NCBI GenBank assembly: GCA_965644295.1
Contig: CBFFRP010000199.1
Location: 1-64,000 of the forward strand
DNA: 64,000 bases
DNA from: Paraphysomonas bandaiensis
Lineage: Eukaryota > Chrysophyceae
Direction: 5' to 3'
Shown: positions 55,617-64,000 of the stretch, one piece after another
Position numbering within the stretch: the first letter of the stretch is position 1
Layout: each line of letters begins with the position of its first letter
The notes under the pieces: generated by a model
Seen by the model: the letters and a program-made list of their open reading frames with translations, nothing else
What the model was told of the DNA's origin: nothing
Database searches by the model: none
Translations under genes and position numbers: made by a program

Positions 55617-56525
55617 GGAATGGTATACATCCTGTAGGAGCCTAGGGTGTATGTGTGTATGTGCACAGCCACTTTGTTATATGGGTCAGTATACACTTTA
55701 ACCCTGAGATGAAATTACACATGGGTGCAGACGAAGGTGAGTTCCATGAAGCGAAAAAGATGACGATGAAGAAGGCGAGGACAGCGCAGGAAAGCACACA
55801 CCAAACTTTCATCACGACATGGTTACATGACACATTAAAATAGCACTACCAATGTTTGTGAGAGGTGGTTTAACAGTCAGCAGAGCTAAGATCTAAGTTT
55901 TTTAAGACTTTAGACCTTTTGACTAGTTTTCGAAAATGAATGACACATAAGACATAAGCCCCTTGTTTTTACTTTTCTCCGTGCTCCTAATCGGCATCTT
56001 TGGGATGAGACTGCATAATTGAAGGCAATTAATTGGCTACAATATATGCCTAGATAATTGTAATTATTATTGTTGATTATCTCTCATATTTAATTGTTAA
56101 TTTTTACTTAAGTCTGGTATGACATGACAGCGTAGTTGTAACGGGTATTTTATGCGATACAAAGTTCTTGACGTATATACGGAACCTAAAGAGTACACAT
56201 TTGGTGGTGAAATCGCTTTTGATTATCACAGATATCAAACACAGGAAATGCTCCACATGAATATTTATTGTACATACACGATTTCGGTTTGTAACTGTCA
56301 AATGTTAATAAGCTGCAATCAATAATTAGTTAATCCATCGTTCACATCGTACGATGTCTTAATGACTTAATATCAACATTCGCGTAGTCATTACAACATT
56401 CATCCCATCATACTACACACGCAGCAACACGTCTACAGCTAGAACTATATCGCTACACAGCCGACAATTACTGCCACATAGTTGTGCGGATGATACGCCC
56501 ATTTCCTCCTTCTCCGGCATGTTGA

Positions 56526-58103
56526 CTAACCCGTGGTGTTGAATTTGTGGCAGACAAACGGCAAGCTGTCCGTATCCTCATAACCATCTCCCTTCATGTC
56601 ATCTTCAAAGTCGGAGCTCTTCACTGCCAGTTCGGAACGCAGCTTTCCAACAGCAGTCGTAAGTGCGGCCATCTGCTGCTTCTCTTTCTTCATATTAGGC
56701 TCAACAAAAACCGATAGAAAGTCCACTGGAAGACCATACCGGAGGACCGACTCAACAAACCCCTTTACTACCTTCAGGTGTATCCACCCAGAGAAAACCT
56801 CGCCATAGTGCGCCCGGCACCAGCGCACAATCGTCGTAAGCGTTTGTTGCACCTCCCACTTCGCCTGATCGATCTGTCCATCAACCCCCCCAGCTTTGGA
56901 TGGATCGAAATTAAATTCGCGGATTGTGTAACGCTTCTCGCGGAAGGCGCTTTTGATGTCATCGAGGTAGTCAACAAACTTGCCTACAAGAATAGAAAAA
57001 TCAAAATATATGTAGTCGAAAATAGATTACGGAAACTATGAACGTAATAATTCCCGCAATTTGTTCAATTCATGACAGCTAAATTACAGGTCAATGTTAC
57101 CTTGCACAAACTCGCTGCCCTCAAAGTATCCTGCTTCGTAGTGCCCCTTGAGTACAGTGACACTGTAGAGATGCACATCCCCTTCAGTGTGGATTTTCAC
57201 AGCGCTACCAGGCACGACTGGGCTTCCCTTGACACGTCCACGGTTACCCTCAGGGCCGAAATTTCCGTCGTCCTTTCCAAGATTTGTAGGGTTAAAAGAA
57301 GCAGCCCAGTCAGGTCCACCAAAAGCGGCAATATCGCCTCCAAGAGAGTCGTAGCTTCTTAGGAACTCTAAACATAAAATACAGCTTATGAGCACACACC
57401 AAGCACCAAAAGTGAATGACATCGTATTAATGCACGAAATATACAACGGAATGCATACCGGGCTCTGCTTGATTGCTCACAACTACCAGGACAGTCAAGA
57501 GGTATTCAGAATTAACAAACTCAAAACGGCTGGTAATATCAGCGGGGAGAAAGTCCTCGAGATCAGAGGTAATCAAGTTAGTAGTCTTTTTCCTTTGAAC
57601 AGCGCTCAAGTTCTGAGTTTTTTCGTTGTAGCTAACTGACAACTTTTTCAATTCATCGTCCACTTTGGCCACCATGGACTGCACTTGGGAGACAAGGTCA
57701 GGAAGCTGACGCCCCTGGTAGCGATATCGTGCATAATCCCATTGGAAATTGCGTAAGAAGTTCTCTACGGTAACTTCATTGGCTGCACGCAGTGCATCAG
57801 CATCTTTGCCAGCCACCTCCTCATACTGTCTTTCGATTTTTCTCACGACAGTCTGCGTATCATATACACGGAGATTAACATCTTGCTATAATATTAATGA
57901 ATATTTATACACACCTCTACTTGGTTATTAATTTTATTCAAATCATCTGATAAAGCCATCAGGGAATCTAATGTACCGACTACAAGGCTTGGAATCTCGA
58001 AACGATGCAGCTTGCAAGATGGAGCTTGCCTCTGCAACGCACTAAATGTAGAATCAGGGCTTTCGCCCCGATTAGGAACAGTTACAAGCCACAATTGCTG
58101 CAT
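56526..58103 (-). CDS. V-type H+-ATPase subunit C
   Basis: Peripheral V1 subunit that links V1 stalks to V0 and controls reversible assembly of the vacuolar proton pump. Four exons, 58103-57915, 57852-57459, 57367-57101 and 56983-56526, with introns of 62, 91 and 117 bp, give 435 aa. Family landmarks in order: LWLVTVPN near the N-terminus, FEIPSLVVGTLDSLMALSDDL, NFQWDYARYRYQGRQLPDLV, VDDELKKLSVSYNEKTQNL, SEYLLTVLVVVSN. After a specific insertion come SGWIHLKVVKGFVESVLRYG and PFVCHKF. The region between LLTVLVVV and the C-terminal block has an extra Gly-rich piece (PDWAASFNPTNLGKDDGNFG) not usual in animals. Introns here are longer than elsewhere in the window. Confidence 0.95.
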
Positions 58104-58588
58104 TTCAATCCTGCAATAAATGTGTAATAACTGCAACTCAGGCTTAATCTAACTTTTCTAGTCAGATTAATTATTGAGTTCCACGAGATATACAAGTGCA
58201 TACCATTCCATACCATACCATATGCATCCAACATTAACACAACAAAAACAGCTTTTTTTTCATCCCATCGCAACTTGCGTATCCTCAACAGATTTTCAGT
58301 TTTCAGGTGGTAATTCTGATGAAGTGTACTGATGTATAAGGATGTTGGAGGGACACTTCGTATCTTTGAAGTAAATTAATATATGAAAAGTGACGTAATA
58401 AACTAATAGAACACTTGAAGGAAGAAAGAAGAAGGCATGTTCTATAATTTGATGACGAAGTTCCATGTTAGTATGAGAAATGATGTACTTCATATACAGG
58501 AGAAACAAGTTCATAAGCAGCTCATAATTACCAACATACTGAAGAGTAATCAAGAATATAAGTATACACACGATTGAACAACTTTCTA
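58104..58588. promoter_or_regulatory. Divergent promoter region between V-ATPase C and LEA-like genes
   Basis: About 485 bp between divergent starts. A minus-strand frame at 58296-58571 is hydrophobic and has no ATG at its start; I treat it as chance. No clear motif. Confidence 0.4.
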
Positions 58589-58903
58589 ATGGAAACTGTA
58601 AAAGATCACTACAATGCTGTGAAGGATACTGTATCTGATGCTGTTAGTGGATACACAGACAAGGTAGAGAAGTCTCAGGAGGAGAGAGAGGAGGAAGAGA
58701 GGGCAGACGAGCTCAAAGATCAAGCTCAGGAGTATGTCAATAAGGCGAAAGATACCGCTGAGAATGCTGTTGGGAAAGCTGCAGACACAGTCGCATCTGT
58801 TGAGCGTTCAGCAGAGAGGGCCTTACCTGAAAAAGTTAAGAGCGGTGATAGCTCCGGTCAGCAGAACACTACCGAAACTGCTGCAACTGGACCTGGGCAC
58901 TAA
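58589..58903 (+). CDS. Small LEA-like / amphipathic-helix protein
   Basis: Single exon, 104 aa, starting at the first ATG (METVKDHYNAV). The whole protein is Ala/Glu/Lys/Asp-rich and lacks Cys, Trp and hydrophobic clusters. Loose 11-residue repeats such as KDTVSDAVSGY, KDQAQEYVNKA, KDTAENAVGKA and ADTVASVERSA form a predicted amphipathic helix. This pattern occurs in group-3 LEA proteins, synucleins and lipid-droplet-associated proteins, which bind membranes or protect against drying. The C-terminus (SGDSSGQQNTTETAATGPGH) is disordered. Assignment to any one family is not possible from composition alone. Confidence 0.75.
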   Translation: METVKDHYNAVKDTVSDAVSGYTDKVEKSQEEREEEERADELKDQAQEYVNKAKDTAENAVGKAADTVASVERSAERALPEKVKSGDSSGQQNTTETAATGPGH

Positions 58904-59992
58904 GTAAGCACGCGATGTTGTATTGAATTCCTACGACTTTGATTTGGTTATTTTGTTTGCGATATTCGAAACAATATATTGATTTATTTGAAGAGACTTG
59001 ATTGTATTAATAAGAATGATATCTCACTTGGACATGTTTAAAAGTCTTAACAACTTTCTCCCTCTCTGCGGATGAAAATACGTGTTCATATCAGCACCGC
59101 TAAAGTTATTGTGACTAGTCCATAGTATTGTATTAGCGCCATGTTGCAGAGTGCATGATATTTCCTGGGTGTCAAGGTAGCACTGCGGAAATCGCTTGTT
59201 GTAAACATTACCCTATGTCCTAACCCCTAACCTGACGTATTTGAAATGTACTGCGCGTAACAAAGATGAAAAAGTACAACATGAAAGTATATCTATTTAA
59301 CCTTTACTTGAATAAAAGCATTATTATTAGAACCTTCATGAAGTAACCAAGAATACAGTGGTCAGCTTCGGCACTGTTATAGCTAGTTCTACATTCGTAA
59401 TTCGTACGGTTTGGTCACTAAATACTAAATACACAAGGTCGACTGGAACACACCAGCGTAATGTCTGGAAAAGGGTGCGTTTTCGTCGTTATCTTGACAC
59501 AGAGCTTCGAATAATACTAACATGGTGGAATAGCTAGAAGAAGACGAAATGTACACGATACACGTACACGGAGTAAATAGTAAATTAAGTATGAAGCATA
59601 ATCATAGAATTGTGGAATCTATATAATCTACACTAAGGATTCTTGAATGAACCACTGCGTGCGATTCTATTATCTGTAGCTGATGTCGATAGTAAAAGGT
59701 TATACATGATAGACTGTATACTCATAAACGTCTACTACAAATAAGTGTTTGTACACACATTCTATTAGTTGTAGTTAGTGACTAAATTCGGAATTCGAAG
59801 TCACAATATCTTTTCATCACTTCAGTATCAATACTGAGATACCAGAGTATTTAATACCTGAACAGCAGAAAAAGAAATCGTTATTTACGCAATTAAAACA
59901 GTCTACAGCCCAACACCACAATTATTGAGGCGAGTAAGTGCAGCTACTGGATATTATAATTTACTGGAGAAACATATATAATATCATTATCA
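58904..59992. other. Intergenic
   Basis: AT-rich with no visible gene, RNA or repeat, between convergent genes. Confidence 0.45.
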
Positions 59993-60276
59993 TTATTGTG
60001 TGGTGTTTTTGAAAGGTGCGTCTATTTCTTCTTCTGTCACATTAAAAAATCTATCAATATACGGATTTAGGTGTTGTCGTATCTAAAATGAAGCACGGTT
60101 ATATATACAAGTTGTTAATGAGAAAAGGTACCTACCGGAGTAAAAACATGTTCCTGACTTCCATAGTCCCCACACATCAGGGTGTACGATCCGATGACAA
60201 CGGAACAGTAAACAGAAAAAATATGCACACCTCGTCGGAAGCGTGGATTGCCGGGATTGAAATTAAACATTACCAT
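59993..60276 (-). CDS. Small single-TM protein, 76 aa, two exons
   Basis: Exons 60276-60136 and 60082-59993 with a 53-bp intron (GTAGGT...TTTTAG) join in phase into 76 codons plus stop. The protein starts MVMFNFNPGNPRFRRG and has one TM helix (VHIFSVYCSVVIGSYTLM). It continues CGDYGSQEHVFTPIRQHLNP and ends with an acidic region (FFNVTEEEIDAPFKNTTQ). The positive charge just before the helix predicts an N-terminus inside. Exon composition, intron size and phase match neighbouring genes, so I consider it real although each exon is short. I do not recognise the family. Two alternative starts (60276 and 60270) are in frame. Confidence 0.6.
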
Positions 60277-60818
60277 AATTCAATAGTATTTTCTGTAGCA
60301 GAATGTCGAAGCGAATACCTGCAAAGGAGTGGCTTAAACTTATACTAATACCGTGTGACAGGCGGGGATAATATCAGCGTCTAGACCATACGGAGGTACA
60401 GAGCTGCTGTATACAGATACTCCAGAGTCTGTGTATGGATGTACGTCTATGTACTCTATGTACGTATATGTACTGCTGTATATTCTGTACCATTGTATTG
60501 GTCACACTGCTGCTCCTCACTTCGCCCATACTATCCAACCGTTTGTTTTCACTTCATTGGGTTCTCTATATAAAATACAGGAGTGTATACGCCGCATACT
60601 ATACAAAGAATAATCATGCATGTTACTGTTAATATATACACACACACCGACCGCTTCATAAGTTTCTATTAACATATTCAACAGCAGTTCATATTAACAG
60701 ACAGTATCTACCTTATGAATAGGAATATCCTGGTATTAACACACTATATTTGAATGAATAATAGTTGAAAAATCCATTATTTGTGACACTTGTCATTGTT
60801 TCAAAGATTTGTTGTACG
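60277..60818. promoter_or_regulatory. Divergent upstream region with TACTGCTGTA motifs
   Basis: About 540 bp between the 76-aa gene and the acidic repeat gene. GAGCTGCTGTATACAG at about 60401 and GTACTGCTGTATATTCTGTA at about 60470 resemble words upstream of other genes. Two short + frames here are not credible. Confidence 0.4.
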
Positions 60819-63800
60819 ATGGACAAGGATATGTCTGTAGATAGCACATCTACAAGCTTCAGGTAACCTTATGTACTTCATTGATTCATTTATAAGCATC
60901 ACATGTGCTTTGCATAGATCAATTGCTATTTCAGAAGATGATATATCTGAAATTACAGGTATTGAAACAGTTGGTTTGTCTGTGTTGTCCATTGCTAAAA
61001 CAGAAGGCTTCATTGACCAGCGCCATGAGTCACGAGATATCTCCCAGCCAGTGTTCATTGACGATGATAGTAACAAGTTCAGTGTAGACAGCGAAAGCTC
61101 TTGTCACTCTGCAATATCAATCGCAACGCCGTCAACAGTGGATTTTTCGGACAGAGACTTACTCTCTGACGACGAAAGCGCGTTATATACTACAGACTGT
61201 TATGAGGACATACCTTATTTTGACGCCAGTGTTATATCGGATTTATCTCAGTGTGGTGATCTGAATGATATATGTCCTTCAGAAGCCGACAAGGAATCCA
61301 CTGACATCGAAGTCAGCGACGAGAATGGTTCCCATGCTCCAAACACAACAGATGGAGCAGGTAGCGATGATTGTAGCAATGTCCAGCTCCAATCAGCTGT
61401 GGATGACGAATATATATCACGAAATCAGACTGATTCCTTAGACCATACTGAAAGTACAACGAACTTCTATTCTGAGAACGACGCCAGCGAGAAGAATGAC
61501 TTTGAGACAGGCAGTACCACACAGAATGAAAAGAATACTTCCTCTAACACCACGACCTACGGTGGCGATGGTGATGATGCTAAATTAGACAGTGATAGTG
61601 TGTCCGGCGTCGTAACGACAGATACAGATCACCACGAGAATGTTGATGGCCCAACTGTTGGGGGCATTATTGCAGAGTCTGCTGGTGATAATGCTAAATC
61701 AGATAGTGGTAGTGCGTCTGGCGTCGAATCGACAGATATAGATCACCATGAGAATGTTGATGACGCAACTGTTGGGGGCATTATTGCAGAGTCAGCTAGT
61801 GATGATGGTGGCGATGGCGATGATGCTAAATCAGACAGTGATAATGTGTCCGGCGTCGTAACGACAGATACAGATTATCAAGAGAATGTTGATGGCCCAA
61901 CTGTTGGGGGCACTATTGCAGAGTCAGCTGGTGATGATGGTGGCGATGGCAATGATGTGAAATCAGACAGTGATAATGTGTCCGGCGTCGTAACGACAGA
62001 TACAGATCATCAAGAGAATGTTGATGACGCAACTGTTGGGGGCATTATTGCAGAGTCTGCTGGTGATGATGCTAAATCAGATAGTGGTAGTGCGTCTGGC
62101 GTCGAATCGACAGATATAGATCACCATGAGAATGTTGATGGCCCAACTGTTGGGGGCATTATTGCAGAGTCAGCTAGTGATGATGGTGGCGATGGCGATG
62201 ATGCTAAATCAGACAGTGATAATGTGTCCGGCGTCGTAACGACAGATACAGATCATCAAGAGAATGTTGATGGCCCAACTGTTGGGGGCACTATTGCAGA
62301 GTCTGCTGGTGATGATGGTGGCGATGGCAATGATGTGAAATCAGACAGTGATAATGTGTCCGGCGTCGTAACGACAGATACAGATCATCAAGAGAATGTT
62401 GATGACGCAACTGTTGGGGGCATTATTGCAGAGTCTGCTGGTGATAATGCTAAATCAGATAGTGGTAGTGCGTCTGGCGTCGAATCGACAGATATAGATC
62501 ACCATGAGAATGTTGATGGCCCAACTGTTGGGGGCATTATTGCAGAGTCAGCTAGTGATGATGGTGGCGATGGCGATGGTGCTAAATTAGACAGCGCTAG
62601 TGTGTCCGGCGTCGAATCGACAGATATAGATCATCAAGAGAATGTTGATGGCCCAACTGTTGGGGGCACTATTGCAGATACAGCTGATGCGGATAGTGAA
62701 GATGAGGATAGTTTGTATGGATGTGAAGCAATTGGCTGTACAATCAGAGATAGACGTGACCGAAAAGTAAATGGATGCGAACGACAATTACAGGGGTCGT
62801 CGTTCAAAGGTGAGAATGATTCATACCTCCAGCGGGAGAGAAGTGATAGTGCGTATGGTATAGAATCTATGTGTGGGTTGTCATTATCGTCAGACCGAAA
62901 TACGCTGAGTAGTCAGCAGGAATATACAGAGCAGCCCATGTATTATATATTTGATGGAAATAAGTGGAGAGGTGCTACAGAGGATTTAGTGGACACTGTA
63001 CCTCGGAGAGATATAAGTAATGCGCCAGGCATCGAAAGTAAAAGAGAAGAAATGGACAATGAGAGGTCGCCAGAAGTGAAAAGTTTGGAGAAAAGCTTTC
63101 GAGAAGTTTTGCAAGATGGAAAGAATGACCTAATTTCGGAGGATGAAGAGTGTGATGATGCGTCAGTAGCTTCGTCCCCAGTGGTAAAACACTGCAACAT
63201 TATAATTGAGCAGCTGGATGATCTTCGCAACTGGAAATATTCTGCAATTGAATCGCAACCTGGAAGGCCATTGGATACGTATGCGTGTACCGATGAATTA
63301 TATCGAGCGGCACGTGCTAAACAGACACATTCTTCACCACAGCGATTAGTGACGAATGTGTTGTCTTCTCAACACACAGTGAATTCAATAGGAATACCAG
63401 ATCGTAAAAGTTCGAAACCTTCACCTCCACTACGGCAAGCTACGTGGTCTACATCCCCTAGTAATATACCAGAAAAAATGAATATATATGATGCCCCCGT
63501 AATATCCGGTAGCATAGACCAGAAATATAAGCCACGCCATAGAGAGAGTGAGAAGAGTGTTTTCACAGCTCTACGGGATGAAAAATCCGGTGGTTCGTTA
63601 AAGGAGAATGAATATTCTACGCTTTCGCCTGAGTTCAAACCAGGAAGTACTACACATATTCAACCTAGGAGGTCTGGTCTTGACTCGAAACTGGGTACAG
63701 CTTTCATGGTTGATGGAAGAGATGATGCTGTCGACTCGCATATTATCAATAAATCATCTGAAAATGCATTAACTCCTGGAACTGGACACACAAATATACG

Positions 63801-64000
63801 ACCAAACGAGAAGCGAGATGTAACTTTCCCTACGACCGATTGCAATTCTCCAAGTCACCTGAGACAAATCCCATATCATGAGCAGCGTACCAGTGGTTCG
63901 GATTGTACTAGGGGTGAGAGGGCTTCCCGTCTTGATACACCATGTATGCTGGGTGGAGTAGATACAAGGGGCGGAAATAGTGAAAATAGTGATACGTATA
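60819..64000 (+). CDS. Large acidic tandem-repeat protein, 3' end beyond window
   Basis: Exon 1 is 60819-60862 (MDKDMSVDSTSTSF). After a 55-bp intron, exon 2 runs from 60918 open to the window edge: 1,042 residues with no stop. No known domain recognised. Residues about 230-610 are a tandem repeat of 38- and 44-residue units with core SGVVTTDTDHQENVD and GPTVGGIIAESAG, rich in Asp, Ser and Gly. The flanks are Asp/Glu/Ser-rich. After the repeat the sequence is more mixed and Ser/Lys-rich (PSPPLRQATWSTSPSN), probably disordered, with many possible phosphorylation sites. There is no signal peptide or TM segment in the visible part, so it is probably intracellular. A C-terminal domain may lie beyond the window. 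Confidence 0.85.
61560..62690 (+). repeat. Acidic coding tandem repeat with higher-order period (378 bp)
   Basis: The word ACTGTTGGGGGC occurs at 61654, 61768, 61900, 62032, 62146, 62278, 62410, 62524 and 62656. The intervals are 114, 132, 132, 114, 132, 132, 114 and 132 bp. All are multiples of three. Three units (38+44+44 aa) form a 126-aa (378-bp) super-unit repeated about 2.7 times. Confidence 0.95.

Larger units (their letters stand above)
54169..56525. other. Long intergenic region with GC-richer block
   Basis: Contains a dispersed repeat copy (54572-54756), a GC-richer stretch (about 54760-55620) and a 42-bp tandem duplication (55516-55616). A 241-codon frame at 54873-55598 (-) is low complexity (His, Pro, Ser, Leu runs) and I do not accept it as a gene. 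The rest is AT-rich without visible genes. Confidence 0.4.

Noticed and set aside
58296-58571. 91-codon hydrophobic minus-strand frame
   Set aside because: No ATG at its start, AT-driven composition, lies in the divergent promoter region.
1-64000. Bacterial or organellar origin
   Set aside because: Spliceosomal introns in most genes, RPL31, V-ATPase C, ING, PRMT3 and LTR retrotransposons all indicate a eukaryotic nucleus.

Overview
This is nuclear DNA from a unicellular eukaryote. The gene set is eukaryotic: multidomain acetyl-CoA carboxylase, RPL31, V-ATPase subunit C, an ING/PHD protein, a PRMT3-like methyltransferase, a PRL-type phosphatase and a cytosolic carboxypeptidase. Most genes are split by very short GT-AG introns, mostly 45-62 bp. 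Intergenic DNA is AT-rich. I cannot place the organism more precisely by eye; short introns and compact genes suggest a protist rather than an animal or plant. All gene models are manual reconstructions. In each complete spliced model the exon lengths sum to a multiple of three, which supports the chosen splice sites.

Layout. 1-3475: decayed Ty1/copia retrotransposon cut by the left edge. 4364-11772 (-): acetyl-CoA carboxylase in 8 exons. 11804-16152: an (ATGT)n microsatellite split by a defective Ty3/gypsy element (11947-15768) with near-identical 207-bp LTRs. 16232-16350: a lone 5S rRNA gene. 16621-20556 (+): membrane-anchored subtilisin-like protease in 13 exons, one of only 14 nt. 21528-22163 (-): ING-family PHD protein. 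22996-26792 (+): cytosolic carboxypeptidase with a long disordered tail. 29398-29989 (+): PRL/PTP4A phosphatase with a CAAX box. 31755-33271 (-): FCP1/SCP-like HAD protein. 33854-35474 (+): flavin monooxygenase-like enzyme. 36434-36891 (-): RPL31. 37083-40879: a 3.8-kb inverted repeat with about 1.64-kb arms holding duplicated ORFs and a roughly 60-bp satellite. 42737-43192 (-): small membrane protein.

44970-51929 (-): two tandem paralogous seven-TM proteins with repetitive FDQWQ tails. 52418-54168 (+): PRMT3-like methyltransferase without zinc-finger ligands. 56526-58103 (-): V-ATPase subunit C. 58589-58903 (+): small LEA-like protein. 59993-60276 (-): two-exon, 76-aa single-TM protein. 60819 to the right edge (+): at least 1,042 residues of a very acidic protein with a higher-order tandem repeat.

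The genes are mostly unrelated housekeeping and signalling functions on both strands. The unusual material is the tandem 7TM/FDQWQ pair, the acidic repeat protein, the long inverted repeat, the nested defective retroelement, a dispersed repeat family, and a TACTGCTGTA-like motif that recurs upstream of several genes.
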